Origin: JAAYDI01 sp052034005
GTDB taxonomy: Bacteria > Planctomycetota > Planctomycetia > Pirellulales > Pirellulaceae
DNA: 64,000 bases
NCBI GenBank assembly: GCA_052034005.1
Contig: JBPOJB010000001.1
Span: 62,001-126,000 of the forward strand
Reading direction: 5' to 3'
Shown here piece after piece: positions 45,476 to 55,312 of the stretch; within the stretch, counting starts at the first letter, position 1; every line of letters begins with the position of its first letter. The translations under genes were made by a program, and so were the position numbers. The notes below the pieces were generated by a model. It saw only the letters and a list, made by a program, of their open reading frames with translations, ran no database searches and had not been told where the DNA came from.

Positions 45476-46861
45476 TCAACACTCGGGCAAGTTCACGGCC
45501 AGTCCGCCGAGCGAGGTCTCCTTGTAGGCTTCCGACATGTCAACGCCCGTGCGGTGCATGACCTGCATGACGCGGTCGAGCGTGACCTTGTGTTTGCCAT
45601 CGCCGCGCAGTGCCAGGCGTGCGGCGTTGATGGCTTTGACGGTGCCCATCGCGTTGCGTTCGATGCAGGGCACCTGCACCAGGCCGCCGATCGGATCGCA
45701 GGTCAAGCCGAGGTTGTGCTCCATGCCGATCTCCGCCGCCTGCTCCACTTGCTCCACCGTGCCGCCCAGCACCTCGGTCAACGCCCCGGCCGCCATGGAG
45801 CAGGCGACGCCGATCTCTCCCTGGCAGCCTACTTCGGCGCCGGAGATCGAGGCGTTCTCCTTGTAGAGGATGCCGATCGCTCCGGCGGTGAGCAGGAATC
45901 GCACGACACCTTCGTCATGCGATGAGGGGCAAAAGCGGACATAGTAGTGCAAGACGGCCGGGATGATCCCGGCCGCCCCGTTGGTCGGCGCCGTCACCAC
46001 GCGTCCGCCGGCCGCGTTCTCCTCGGCCACCGCCAACGCGTAGAGATTCACCCAGTCGATGATCGACAGCGGATCGCGCAGCGCCGCCTCCGGCCGCTCG
46101 GTCAGTTCGCGATACAGGCTCGGCGCGCGCCGCTGCACTTCCAGCGGCCCGGGCAGCGTCCCCGGCGTCCGGCACCCGCGCCGCACGCACTCCTGCATCA
46201 CCTGCCAGATCCGCAGCAACCGGGCACGGGTATCCGCCTCGTCACGCCACACGCACTCGTTGTGCAACACGATGCCGCTCACCGGCTGCGACTGCTGTTG
46301 GCAGATGGTCATCAGCTCGGCCGCCGTGCGGAAGGGGAACGGGATCGCGGCCGCCGCGCGGTGTGGATCGGGCGGGGCATCGGAATCCTGGACGACGAAC
46401 CCGCCGCCGACGGAGTAGTAGTCGCACTGCAGCAGCTCGACATCGTGCCGGTCCCACGCCTGGAATCGCATGGCGTTCGGGTGCCGCGGGAGCCGCTCGT
46501 GCGGCAGGAACACCAGGTCCCGCGCCATGTCGAACGGGACAGGATAGCGCCCGGCCAGCGCCACGCGCCGGTGCTCCCGTATCGACTCGATCCGCGCCGG
46601 CACCGTGTGCGGGTCGACCTCCTCGGGCGTTTCGCCTTCCAGGCCCAGCAGCACCGCCCGGTCCGTGCCATGCCCGCGCCCCGTCGCGCCGAGCGATCCG
46701 AACAGAGAGATCCGCAGCCGCTCGACCTGTGCCAGCTGATCTTGCCGGCGCAGCGCACCCAGGAACCGGGCCGCAGCACGCATGGGGCCCACCGCATGGG
46801 AACTCGAGGGGCCGATCCCAATCGTGAACAGGTCCAGTACACTGATGGCCACGTGGTGCAC
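45476..46861 (-). CDS. sdaA: L-serine dehydratase, single-chain iron-sulfur type
   Basis: A 461-residue enzyme of the bacterial [4Fe-4S] L-serine ammonia-lyase group, which turns serine into pyruvate and ammonia. The opening [24 protein letters not shown] and the C-terminal blocks [19 protein letters not shown] and [21 protein letters not shown] (cluster cysteines) are diagnostic. An in-frame extension to 48307 is not coding. The start is set at GTG 46861 (GTG 46852 is equally possible); a TACAAT box on the minus strand at 46908-46913 rules out the earlier ATG. There is no regulator nearby. Confidence 0.94.
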   Translation of the reverse strand: MHHVAISVLDLFTIGIGPSSSHAVGPMRAAARFLGALRRQDQLAQVERLRISLFGSLGATGRGHGTDRAVLLGLEGETPEEVDPHTVPARIESIREHRRVALAGRYPVPFDMARDLVFLPHERLPRHPNAMRFQAWDRHDVELLQCDYYSVGGGFVVQDSDAPPDPHRAAAAIPFPFRTAAELMTICQQQSQPVSGIVLHNECVWRDEADTRARLLRIWQVMQECVRRGCRTPGTLPGPLEVQRRAPSLYRELTERPEAALRDPLSIIDWVNLYALAVAEENAAGGRVVTAPTNGAAGIIPAVLHYYVRFCPSSHDEGVVRFLLTAGAIGILYKENASISGAEVGCQGEIGVACSMAAGALTEVLGGTVEQVEQAAEIGMEHNLGLTCDPIGGLVQVPCIERNAMGTVKAINAARLALRGDGKHKVTLDRVMQVMHRTGVDMSEAYKETSLGGLAVNLPEC

Positions 46862-46907
46862 CCAGGTCTTGGTTGAGGGGCGGGACGCCGCGCAGCGCCC
46901 TGGCCAC

Positions 46908-46913
46908 ATTGTA
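46908..46913 (-). promoter_or_regulatory. -10 box of sdaA
   Basis: TACAAT on the minus strand, about 47 bases before the sdaA start. A weak TTCTAC lies 17 bases upstream. It supports the downstream start for sdaA. Confidence 0.4.
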
Positions 46914-46965
46914 GCCGCCCGCGATCGGAAGTAGAACGGACCGGGCAAGCGGACCCGGCGCGTGC

Positions 46966-46971
46966 TACAAT
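46966..46971 (+). promoter_or_regulatory. -10 box of ThuA gene 47039
   Basis: TACAAT lies 67 bases before the GTG at 47039. No clear -35 is seen. It is divergent from the sdaA -10 box 52 bases away. Confidence 0.4.
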
Positions 46972-47038
46972 CCAGCATGTGCGCCGGGCCGCCGGGCGCT
47001 TTCCCAATGACTTGACCTCGTGCTGAAAGGGGATTGCC

Positions 47039-48064
47039 GTGACCGTGACAACGCGACTCCGACGACTCGTGCTGCGAGGCCTCGCGCTGGCGCTCGCCCT
47101 CGCCGCCTCCCGCCAACTGCCGGCCGATGATCCCTGGCTGGTGTTCGAAGGCGGCAGCGGCCCGGGCCAAGGCCTGCACGTCGTATTGGTCAGTGGCGAC
47201 GAAGAGTACCGGTCGGAGGAAACGCTCACTCAACTGGGCAAGATCCTCGCCGTGCACCATGGGTTCCAATGCACCGTGCTCTACGCCATCGGTCCGGATG
47301 GGACGATCGATCCGCTCGTCACGGACAATATCCCCGGCTTGGAGGCCCTGCAGTCGGCGGACCTGATGGTGATCTTCACACGGTTCCGGAACCTGCCGGA
47401 CCAACAGATGAAGCAGATCGTGGACTATGTCGAGTCGGGCAAGCCGATTATCGGGCTGCGCACCGCGACCCACGCGTTCCAGTTGCCCGAAGACTCGACC
47501 TACGGGCGCTACTCGTGGCAGAACAAGGCGTGGGACGGCGGGTTCGGTCGGCAGGTGCTGGGCGAGACCTGGGTGAGCCACCACGGCCACCATGGCGTAG
47601 AGAGCACGCGCGGGGTGATCGCGCCCGGCATGCAGGACCATCCGATCCTGCGCGGAATCAAAGACGGCGACATCTACGGCCCGACCGATGTCTACACTGT
47701 CACCATCCCCTTGCCCGGCGATAGCCGGCCACTGGTGCTCGGCCAGGTCCTGGAAGGGATGGATCCCAAGGACAAGCCGGTCGTCGGCGCTAAGAACGAC
47801 CCGATGATGCCCGTTGCATGGACCAAGACCTACCGGGGAACCGCCGGGAAGACCGCCCGCGTCTTCGCGACGACGATGGGAGCGGCCGAGGACTTCCAGA
47901 GCGAAGGCTTGCGCCGCCTGCTGGTCAATGCCTGTTACTGGGCCGTCGGCCTGGAGAGACAGATCCCCGCCCGGTCCAACGTGGATCTCGTGGGAACGTA
48001 CGATGCGCTGCCCATGGGGTATGGCAAGCACAAACCGGGCGTCCGGCCCGCCGACCTGAAATAG
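47039..48064 (+). CDS. ThuA-domain exported protein, second copy
   Basis: A 341-residue protein with a leader ([21 protein letters not shown]), then [70 protein letters not shown] and [15 protein letters not shown], the ThuA/glutamine-amidotransferase-like order. A HHGHHG stretch in [14 protein letters not shown] is striking and may bind metal. It is longer than the copy at 32343. The GTG at 47039 follows AAAGGGG. Confidence 0.88.
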   Translation: MTVTTRLRRLVLRGLALALALAASRQLPADDPWLVFEGGSGPGQGLHVVLVSGDEEYRSEETLTQLGKILAVHHGFQCTVLYAIGPDGTIDPLVTDNIPGLEALQSADLMVIFTRFRNLPDQQMKQIVDYVESGKPIIGLRTATHAFQLPEDSTYGRYSWQNKAWDGGFGRQVLGETWVSHHGHHGVESTRGVIAPGMQDHPILRGIKDGDIYGPTDVYTVTIPLPGDSRPLVLGQVLEGMDPKDKPVVGAKNDPMMPVAWTKTYRGTAGKTARVFATTMGAAEDFQSEGLRRLLVNACYWAVGLERQIPARSNVDLVGTYDALPMGYGKHKPGVRPADLK

Positions 48065-48086
48065 GTCCGGGGCGGCGGCCGCCGAT

Positions 48087-50213
48087 CTACCGCACGGGTC
48101 CTTCGAGCATGATCGTGCAGTCCGGCTCCTCGGCCGGCAGGCACAGCGTCGGCAGATCCTCGCAGGGGTCGACGAGCGCCGGCATGCCGACACACGCGTC
48201 CGGGACGACCAGGATCGGGCACGGGTCGGCCAGCTCGAGCGGGCCACAATCGGGCAGCACGGCCTGCTGCGTGTCGTCACAGGGCTCTTCACAGGCTTCC
48301 AGGACATGCCGCCGCAGGATGCACAGGATCTCCCTGATCGATTCGTCGCTCTCGTGCAGGCCGCGATGGGTCGCGTGGACCTGCTTCTCGGTGGACACGC
48401 AGGGATGCTTGGCGCTGGCCACCGACACGACTCCGTCGCCGCACCCTTCCAACGGCGAGAAGCAACCGGTGCCGATGATGTTGTGGAACTGGACCTGCTC
48501 GCCCGGACACAGCCCCTGGACGGCCTGCAGCAGGCGACTCTTGCGGTCCATCATGTCGATACTGGTCGGAATGCGGTGCTTGAATTCCGACGTGAAGGCA
48601 TCCGGATTCTGCTTGACCAGCAGGTTGTGTTCGATCTGGTCGGCGCCCGCATGCGGGATACAGCACGAGCCGAGGTGTCCCAGCGTTCGGCTGGCCAGCC
48701 CCGCGCCGTCGTGCGGAGTGCCCTGGAACACGACGCGCCGCACGTAGGGAACCGGTTGGAAGTAGAAGAACTCAGCCAGCCGTTTGCGTTGCGCCTCTGA
48801 GGCATTGATCTCGTCCAGCGGTCGATTGGCGATCGCGTTCCACAGCCGATCATCGCTGTGCGTCACCGCGAGTTTCGCGACCAGGCCGCCCATGCTGTGC
48901 CCGATCATGGCCATCTGATAGATGGATGGGTCTTCCTCTCGGGGGTCATACGCCTGGACGAATGCGTGCAGTTCGCGGCGCAGGACGGCCGCCGACTCCA
49001 CGAACGGCCGCCCGGTGGGATACCGGTAGGCCATGATCTGGTACGAGGCGCGCAGGTCGGGTTGATGGAGCAATTCGTTGGCGATGTCGCACCAGATCGC
49101 CGGCGACGAGAGGAACCCGTGGACGAACACCAGCGGGTATTTGTCGGGTTGACGAGGTTCGAGCAGGAACAGTTTCTCCTGGCCGCTCTCGACCGAACTG
49201 GGCTCCATCAGGGTTTCCCACGAGCTGGCAGGCGCATGTTCGAGCATGTACTCGAGTGCGGCCGAGGTGTTGGATGCCATTGCGATCTGCTGCCGGCCCA
49301 CGGTCACGCACGCGACGCGCAGCGGGTCGTAGAACTCCACGGGGCCATGCGACGCGTCGGCGCCCAGCGGCGGCGCGGTTCCCGCCAACACGGCCAGGCT
49401 TGGGCGAAGGACCACCGTGGCGCCGAACGGCGTCACGTCGTTATAGAACCGCTCCGGCTGCCGCAGGTCCCGAATCACGACCAGGGGGACGCCCAGGCCG
49501 GGCTTGCTGTAATGGTGTTGGAGCCGGCGTGGTGCCGCGTCGTTGACCACTTCGATCCGCGTGAAGTCCTCCGCTTTCCAGGCGAATCCCCGGTACACGG
49601 TGGGGATCGTCAGTGCTCCGGCCGCCGTGACGACGCGCAGGCCGCTGGACGGATCGAGCCGGCCGAACCGCTGCCCTGCTCCCATCAGCCGGGCGAGGCT
49701 GTGGTGGTACAGTTGCCATGCGGTCTCATACTCGGGGCGGGCCGACGCGCCGCGCGATTTCAGGAAGTTCCAGCTGAAGGCCACGGCCTCAAAATACAGA
49801 TCGACGCACGTGGCCATCTTCGCCTGCTCGGCCTCTACGCCTGCCGACAACGCGTAGCCGGCCAGCGTGACGCCCAGCGCCGGGTCGCGCAGCGCGGCCG
49901 CGGCCGCTTGACGCGGCTTGTCCGCATAGACCGTCATGCGCTGCGGCCGGGCGAAGCGGTTGCGTGCCAACAGCTGGTCGCACAGGCCCGGCTGGCCGGT
50001 CGGGGCCGGCGTGGGCGGCAGGATCTCGGGCAGCAGCGCGCGGTAGTAAGCATCGTCCGCCGAGGCCGATGGCGGGGCGAGTGTGACGTACCACACGCCG
50101 ACCAGGATGGCCAGGCACGCGACAGTCCGCACGCCATGGCCTGCTCCTTCCACGCCCGTGCCGGGCGCTGCCGCACCAGTCCCCAAGCCACCTGACTTGC
50201 TCGCGTGTCGCAT
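48087..50213 (-). CDS. Exported lipase-like alpha/beta hydrolase with Cys/Pro-rich tail
   Basis: A 708-residue protein with a hydrophobic leader ([22 protein letters not shown]), an N-terminal helical region and a lipase-type hydrolase: [40 protein letters not shown] (nucleophile Ser), [10 protein letters not shown] and [11 protein letters not shown]. This resembles secreted esterases/lipases (PGAP1-like). The last 50 residues have regularly spaced cysteines in Asp/Pro-rich sequence (PDCGP, DPCP, PDACVG, DPCED, EEPDC). The ATG at 50213 has GGGAAG upstream. It lies 267 bases downstream of the Mla-like transporter, which suggests action on lipids. Confidence 0.82.
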   Translation of the reverse strand: MRHASKSGGLGTGAAAPGTGVEGAGHGVRTVACLAILVGVWYVTLAPPSASADDAYYRALLPEILPPTPAPTGQPGLCDQLLARNRFARPQRMTVYADKPRQAAAAALRDPALGVTLAGYALSAGVEAEQAKMATCVDLYFEAVAFSWNFLKSRGASARPEYETAWQLYHHSLARLMGAGQRFGRLDPSSGLRVVTAAGALTIPTVYRGFAWKAEDFTRIEVVNDAAPRRLQHHYSKPGLGVPLVVIRDLRQPERFYNDVTPFGATVVLRPSLAVLAGTAPPLGADASHGPVEFYDPLRVACVTVGRQQIAMASNTSAALEYMLEHAPASSWETLMEPSSVESGQEKLFLLEPRQPDKYPLVFVHGFLSSPAIWCDIANELLHQPDLRASYQIMAYRYPTGRPFVESAAVLRRELHAFVQAYDPREEDPSIYQMAMIGHSMGGLVAKLAVTHSDDRLWNAIANRPLDEINASEAQRKRLAEFFYFQPVPYVRRVVFQGTPHDGAGLASRTLGHLGSCCIPHAGADQIEHNLLVKQNPDAFTSEFKHRIPTSIDMMDRKSRLLQAVQGLCPGEQVQFHNIIGTGCFSPLEGCGDGVVSVASAKHPCVSTEKQVHATHRGLHESDESIREILCILRRHVLEACEEPCDDTQQAVLPDCGPLELADPCPILVVPDACVGMPALVDPCEDLPTLCLPAEEPDCTIMLEGPVR

Positions 50214-50480
50214 CGCCCTCTCGCTTCCCATCGGGATGTGGAACCGTGTGAGTGCCGCACGCCCATGTTGAAAAAACGCCACGTCGCCACACTGGATCAT
50301 CGGCGCAAACTTGCAGGCAATTGCGGCTTCCAGGCTCTGGGCGGCCGTTGCGGCCGGAAATTGGTCCGGCTGGGCGAAAGGTGCGGATTGTGCAGGTCGT
50401 TCGGCCGATGGCACAGGCGCGGATTGATGGGCGACCTCGGTGGGCCATTCCAACTACCGTGTGGGTGTCGCCCATCACGA

Positions 50481-52106
50481 TCATTGGCCGGAACCGAACT
50501 CCACGAAAGCGAAGGCGAAATGCACGGCCAGCACGTACAAGGTGGCCCACAGGATGGTGGATGTCACGCCGCGGCTGACCGCCTGGCTCGAGTCCTTCGG
50601 CCGCGCGCCGCGGGCGTAGGCGATCAGCGCGATCCCGGCGGCGCAGGCTGTGGTCTTGCCCAGCAGCCAGCAGGTGCCTGCGTAGAGCCACTGGTCGGGC
50701 ACCACCAATTCACGATGGAAGTGCAGTTGCCAGAACCAGGGCCCGCGCTCCGGGTGCGTCGCCGTGAAGACCACCAGGCTGGTCGCCGCCGCCGCGGCGT
50801 AGCTGATGGCCAGCAGCCAGGGCGTCCCCAGCAGGAAGGCGTAGAGGATCCCGGTCAACAGGTAGCGTTTCGGGGCCACGCCGAGCGTGCGGAGGGCGTC
50901 CATTTGACGCCCGTATCGCTTGCTGCCCACGTCGGCCGCCACGGCCGCGCCGCAACGGGCCGCAATGAGCAATGTGGCCAGGATCGGCACCAGGATGCGG
51001 AACAGGGCGAACCCCATGGACCGCAACAGGTCCTCGATCACCAGCGGCTTCGTATAGTTCGCACTCGGCAGAAAGCGGAACGTGAAGTAGGTCGACACGA
51101 ACCCGATGATCGCGCCGGCGATCGCGATATACAGCCAGGCGGAGGGGCCCGCCACCGCGCGCAGGTAATGCCGCAGGAAGCGGAACCCCCACCAGGGGTT
51201 CTTCCAGGACGGCACGAGTCGCCACAGGCCGTCCAGGCAGGCCTCGAGCAGACGCGAAGTCTCGGTCAACAGGTTCGTGATCCAGCGCAGAGCGTGCCGG
51301 AGGAAAGCCGGCACGCGCGTCGTCTCCACTTCCAACAGTTCGTCGGAGGCCGAACCGGTCTCGGCCAGCAGCTGGCTCAGCCGGTCCCATTCTTCGCGCG
51401 GCACGCTGCGCAATGTGCAGGTCTCCGGATCGATCAGGTAGATCGCATCCGCGATTCGCGACAGGGACTCGTAATCGTGGGTCACCACGATCGCGGTGCA
51501 GGGGTGCCTGGCATGGGTCGCCTCGATCACGCGCGTCACTTCAGCGGCGGTGGCGCTGTCCAGGCCGGAGGTCGGTTCGTCGTAGAGCAGCACATCCGGG
51601 TCGTAGGCCAGGGTGCGCGCGATGGCCAGGCGCTGACGCTGCCCGCCGCTCAGCGCGCTGGTCGGCACATCCGTGGGCACGCCCAGCTCCTCGAGCAGCC
51701 GTGCGGGGTTCAACAGGCCGTCGCCCGCCGCGCGGTGCGGACAATGGGCCCGCGCCAGGCCCACGTTTTCGAGCGGCGACAGTTCATCGAACAGCGCATA
51801 GTCCTGGAACACGACACCCACGGAGCGCGCGTGCTGGAGCGGCCGCCCATCGCGGTCGCACAAGGACACATCGCCCGACACCCGGATGCCCTCTTCGTGC
51901 GGGTCCAGCAGCCCGGCAATCACTCTCAGGAGTGTCGACTTCCCGACACCGCTGCGGCCGACGATGAGCGTCACCCGGCCGGCTTCGAATCGAGCCGCGG
52001 TGTCTTGGAGCAGGATCCGCGGCCCCGCCCGCACGGTCAGGTCGCGGATGACGACATGCACTTCCCGCGACGCGGCGGCGGCCAGGCCCTGGGGAGCCGT
52101 CGTCAT
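50481..52106 (-). CDS. MlaF-MlaE-type fused ABC ATPase/permease
   Basis: A 541-residue protein combining an ABC ATPase (Walker A GRSGVGKS 50-57, signature LSGGQRQRL 152-160, Walker B DVLLYDEPTSGLD 171-183) with a C-terminal permease of about 230 residues. The permease has MlaE/PqiA-like features: RILVPILATLLIAARCGAAVAADVG and RQMDALRTLGVAPKRYLLTG, the hallmark blocks of the MlaE family. Mla systems move phospholipids between membranes. A single polypeptide carrying both parts is unusual. The ATG at 52106 overlaps the previous gene's stop by 4 bases. Confidence 0.9.
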   Translation of the reverse strand: MTTAPQGLAAAASREVHVVIRDLTVRAGPRILLQDTAARFEAGRVTLIVGRSGVGKSTLLRVIAGLLDPHEEGIRVSGDVSLCDRDGRPLQHARSVGVVFQDYALFDELSPLENVGLARAHCPHRAAGDGLLNPARLLEELGVPTDVPTSALSGGQRQRLAIARTLAYDPDVLLYDEPTSGLDSATAAEVTRVIEATHARHPCTAIVVTHDYESLSRIADAIYLIDPETCTLRSVPREEWDRLSQLLAETGSASDELLEVETTRVPAFLRHALRWITNLLTETSRLLEACLDGLWRLVPSWKNPWWGFRFLRHYLRAVAGPSAWLYIAIAGAIIGFVSTYFTFRFLPSANYTKPLVIEDLLRSMGFALFRILVPILATLLIAARCGAAVAADVGSKRYGRQMDALRTLGVAPKRYLLTGILYAFLLGTPWLLAISYAAAAATSLVVFTATHPERGPWFWQLHFHRELVVPDQWLYAGTCWLLGKTTACAAGIALIAYARGARPKDSSQAVSRGVTSTILWATLYVLAVHFAFAFVEFGSGQ

Positions 52107-53437
52107 GGCCGGTCCTCCTGCAACTGAACCGCGAATGGATTGACTGGCGGGTAGCCTCCGATCCGGACGCGCAGCACTGCATTGCGGTCAGCCGGGTCCA
52201 GTGGGTGGGCGGCGGCGGGCGTCTCCAGTACGAGCCAGCGGCAGTCCTTGTCGAGGATCTGGTTGCGCAGAACCTGCGCGAACTCCGGGGCGATCCCCGC
52301 CTCCCGCGTGCCGAACAACATGTCGCCGATGCGCCGTACGCTCGGTTCCGCATAGTCCGCCGCCAGCTGGACCGCCCGCCGCGCTTCCTCGCTATTCCAG
52401 CGCTCTTCCAGTTTCTCGCGCAGCCGTGCGTTGTCGATGATCACTTCCCGGAACAGGTCCCACACGATGGCACGGAACTCGGGATCGTCGATCACACGCG
52501 ACAGGTTGCGGTGGAGCGCGTCCCGCACCAGTTCGTTGCTCGCGATCTCCTCCAGGATGAGCCGCTGCGTCGTGACGAAATCGCTCGCGTGGCTGTTGAG
52601 CACCGGGATCGCTTCCTCATTGACAAACCGCTTCCATTCCGCCCGGACCAGGTGGCTGTCCGTCAGCGGCAGCTTGTCGTACACCAGGCGCCACCCGAAC
52701 CGCCACACCGAGGCGCGCTGGAACATCTGCTCTCCAATCTCGGCGGCCAACGGCTCCACATGTTTCTTGACGATGGGCCAGATCTGGCTGCGGATCAGAG
52801 GGACGAGTTCCTGGTCGACCAGGTTCGCCTGGTAGCGGCTCCCGAGACGCTCCAACTGCGCCCGGCGGCGGGGCAGGGCCGTCGCCAGATCCTCCTCCAC
52901 GATCTGCGTGGCGTCGATCAGGCCGCCCACGAGGACCGGCCGGAGCGTCTCCACGATCTCGCCGCGATAGGCGCTGTACGCGGCGGCGATCTCATGCGCA
53001 ATCTCGACGCGCCGCGCCGGCGGGAGGATCGTCTCGAGCACCCAGGTCAGCGAGGTGGGCGTCATGTAGCAGGTCAGCTGCGACTCGATGCACAGGCGGG
53101 GCGCGTTCGGATACAGCAGCGCCACGGCCCTCGGCCCCGCACGCGCGCCCGTAGACGTCGATCCGACCGGTTCGAGCACGCGGCGGATCTCGCCCACCTG
53201 CTGGATCACGCCCGGACCGTCCACACGATAGATCGGATCGCCGACTTCCACGGGCCAGTACGCGTCGAACTGGAGGGTGACTATTCGCCGCTCGGCCGAT
53301 GCGAACTGCCAGACATCGGCAACCACCCGATGCCCATCGCCTTGCGGATCCAACAGGTGACCTTGGATCCACCAGCCTGCCGTCGTCAAGGCGGCCAGCC
53401 AGGTCGTCAACCCGATCGCGATGCGTGTCAACCTCAT
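52103..53437 (-). CDS. Membrane-anchored partner of the Mla-like transporter
   Basis: A 444-residue protein with an N-terminal anchor (IAIGLTTWLAALTTAGWWIQ), a short beta segment (IVTLQFDAYWPVEVGDPIYRVDG, reminiscent of an MCE-like strand pattern), then about 300 mostly helical residues. It sits directly upstream of the fused ATPase-permease and overlaps it by 4 bases, the place where a MlaD-type substrate-binding protein is expected. I infer that role from position; the MCE fold itself is not clear from sequence. A start at ATG 53437 is preferred over 53500. Confidence 0.6.
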   Translation of the reverse strand: MRLTRIAIGLTTWLAALTTAGWWIQGHLLDPQGDGHRVVADVWQFASAERRIVTLQFDAYWPVEVGDPIYRVDGPGVIQQVGEIRRVLEPVGSTSTGARAGPRAVALLYPNAPRLCIESQLTCYMTPTSLTWVLETILPPARRVEIAHEIAAAYSAYRGEIVETLRPVLVGGLIDATQIVEEDLATALPRRRAQLERLGSRYQANLVDQELVPLIRSQIWPIVKKHVEPLAAEIGEQMFQRASVWRFGWRLVYDKLPLTDSHLVRAEWKRFVNEEAIPVLNSHASDFVTTQRLILEEIASNELVRDALHRNLSRVIDDPEFRAIVWDLFREVIIDNARLREKLEERWNSEEARRAVQLAADYAEPSVRRIGDMLFGTREAGIAPEFAQVLRNQILDKDCRWLVLETPAAAHPLDPADRNAVLRVRIGGYPPVNPFAVQLQEDRP

Positions 53438-53496
53438 AAGGCCACCACCGTGGGCGCCTCGGGTGCGGCATGAGCGGAGCCCGTGCCGCCCGCCAT

Positions 53497-54180
53497 TCAT
53501 GCTTCCCTGGTCATCGACAAGACTTCCCGCACGCGCTCGGGCGACAGTTCGCGGAGATCTCGCACAATGCAGCGGGCGTGCCGGAACAGCTCCACGTCTC
53601 GGCCTGCCGCGACGAACGCGATGCTCACCATGCCCGCGCGATTGGCCGCTTCCACACCCACCACCGCATCTTCAATCACGGCACATGCGGTGGGCGGTGC
53701 GCCGAGGCGCTGAGCGCACGTGGCGAAAACCTCCGGGTCCGGTTTCCCGCGCGTCACATCCACGCCTGTGACCACCACGTCGAACTGCGCGCGCACGCGC
53801 AGCTGATCGAGCGTGAAGAACACGTTGTCGGGCGGCCCTGACGAGCCGGCGGCCAGGCCGAACCCCGCCTGCTTGAGCGCGACGATCAGTTCCCGCGCGC
53901 CCGGGATCGGCTGAAACTCGGCGTGGAGTATCTCCCGGAACAGCTCCTCCTTGCGATCGTCCAGTCGGGCAACCTCGGCGGCCGACCGCGCGCAGTCCGG
54001 CCACAACTCCCGGATGATCTCGCGCGACGTGCGTCCGAACGTCGCACGGAACTGGTCCTCCGTCATCCGCGCGCAGCCCTGTTGGTCGGCCAGGGCCAGC
54101 CAACTGCGGAAATGGGCCGTATACGAGTCAACGAGCACGCCGTCGACATCGAAGATCACGTGGGGTCGTGGAGCACACAT
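53497..54180 (-). CDS. HAD-family phosphatase (beta-phosphoglucomutase/PGP-like)
   Basis: A 227-residue HAD hydrolase with motif I FDVDGVLVDS (residues 10-19), motif II AAGSSGP, the conserved Lys in TRGKPDPEVF and motif III VIEDAVVGVEAA. The layout is the beta-phosphoglucomutase-like branch, acting on phosphorylated sugars. The ATG at 54180 begins 14 bases after the 67-residue gene ends, and its stop is 59 bases before the Mla-type partner. The start used here skips an upstream in-frame stretch overlapping the small gene. Confidence 0.87.
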   Translation of the reverse strand: MCAPRPHVIFDVDGVLVDSYTAHFRSWLALADQQGCARMTEDQFRATFGRTSREIIRELWPDCARSAAEVARLDDRKEELFREILHAEFQPIPGARELIVALKQAGFGLAAGSSGPPDNVFFTLDQLRVRAQFDVVVTGVDVTRGKPDPEVFATCAQRLGAPPTACAVIEDAVVGVEAANRAGMVSIAFVAAGRDVELFRHARCIVRDLRELSPERVREVLSMTREA

Positions 54181-54194
54181 CGCGAGCCGGCTGC

Positions 54195-54398
54195 TCACTC
54201 CTCTGGCTGGGGTGGGCTCTCGACAGGTCCAGTTGCCTCGGATTCGGCCTCTTCGGGCAATTCGTCCATGAGGGCCGACGGGCAGACCTCCTTTTCGCCA
54301 CACTCATGGCAGATGATGTGGATCAAATCCGCCCCGGCGAGCTTCAAATCGTAGGCCTGGCACAGGTCGTAGAGTTTCCGCAGATGGACGCAGGTCAT
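54195..54398 (-). CDS. Small Cys-containing protein (67 residues)
   Basis: The protein starts MTCVHLRKLYDLCQAYDLKLAG and has IIHICHECGEKEVCPS, a CxxC plus a further Cys that would suit a zinc site, then an acidic Pro/Glu tail. AAGGAGAG lies 7 bases before the ATG and TAGAAT sits about 25 bases upstream as a -10 box, so it is a real gene rather than a shadow. It is the first gene of the run leading through the HAD phosphatase to the Mla-like transporter. Function unknown; perhaps a regulatory or metal-binding protein. Confidence 0.68.
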   Translation of the reverse strand: MTCVHLRKLYDLCQAYDLKLAGADLIHIICHECGEKEVCPSALMDELPEEAESEATGPVESPPQPEE

Positions 54399-54554
54399 GA
54401 CGGCTCTCCTTCTAGCCCTACCATTCTATCGGGGCGAGCGGCCCTGTGGGAGAGGGATGGCGGGGCCGGGGTGCCGGGAGCTGATCGGCCCGCACGGAAA
54501 GAGCCCTCACTCGGTCGGCGCACCTCGGGCGGACAGTTCCGCCAGGGGGCCGTT

Positions 54555-55040
54555 TCAGCGCGTGGTCCGCGGCTGTGTGTCGCGGGCAGCTTGGCGGATG
54601 ACGGAGGACAGCTTCTCGCGCAGCTGCTTGGGAGTCTGATAGCCGCTGATCGACTGCAAGACCTCCCCATCAGCGCCGAGGATGACGACCGCCGGAAACA
54701 AGCGGAGGCGGAGTCGCTTGGCCAGTTCCGGCTGGTCCTTCACGTTGAACGCCACAGGGATGAAACTGGTCTGCAGATCGCCCTGGACACCCTTGTCGCG
54801 CAGCGTGGTCTGCTTCATCCTCTGGCAGTGCGCGCAGCCGTCCATGGTCACGAAGAGCAACATGGGCCGCTCTTCCTTCAGCGCGGCTTCCCGAGCGGAC
54901 TCGAGATCAGCAACCCACTTCAACTCGGTTGCCCTCTGGGCCGGCTCCGTGGCCGAAAGCGAAACCGCCACGGCATACGCGATCACCACCACGGGCATCC
55001 CTGTCCAGCATCGCATCCTGAGCACGTCCCGACTCCCCAT
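54555..55040 (-). CDS. Exported thioredoxin-like protein
   Basis: A 161-residue protein with a signal peptide (TGMPVVVIAYAVAVSLSA) and a thioredoxin fold: EERPMLLFVTMDGCAHCQRMKQTTL with the CAHC redox pair (69-72), FNVKDQPELAKRLRLRLFPAVVIL with the cis-proline block. It resembles DsbE/Thioredoxin_7-like proteins that reduce or isomerise disulfides of exported or haem-binding proteins. This would suit the several CxxCH proteins in the window, but they are not adjacent. Starting at 55040 or the ATG at 55016 (MRCWTG) is undecided. Confidence 0.82.
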   Translation of the reverse strand: MGSRDVLRMRCWTGMPVVVIAYAVAVSLSATEPAQRATELKWVADLESAREAALKEERPMLLFVTMDGCAHCQRMKQTTLRDKGVQGDLQTSFIPVAFNVKDQPELAKRLRLRLFPAVVILGADGEVLQSISGYQTPKQLREKLSSVIRQAARDTQPRTTR

Positions 55041-55278
55041 TGAGTGATGAACATCGCGCCTGCCCCGCTCAGTAGTTTATCGACCGGCCGGATGCGGAGA
55101 TCCGGGTTCCGGCGCCAGGGCCCGCATGCGCCGCGCCATCGGATGACTCGGTCACGAAACGGCCCGCAAAGTCCACTTGATCAGAAAGATCGGTTATGAT
55201 GGCCGACAGGATGCGCACGACAGCGCGTCCACGCCGCGCCGGACCAGGCGGTCGGGCGCGGAGAAAATCCCTCGGTCG

Positions 55279-55306
55279 TTGGATGTTGGTTGCTGGTTGT
55301 TGGGTT
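55279..55306 (+). repeat. Heptamer repeat directly before SMP-30 start
   Basis: Four 7-base units (consensus TTGGTTG) end 6 bases before the ATG at 55313, so they occupy the place of the ribosome binding site; no purine-rich Shine-Dalgarno sequence is present there. Confidence 0.5.
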
Positions 55307-55312
55307 GAAAAT

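Noticed and set aside
45476..48307. 943-residue version of serine dehydratase
   Set aside because: The N-terminal 480 residues are antisense to the ThuA gene at 47039-48064; the family start lies at 46861/46852.
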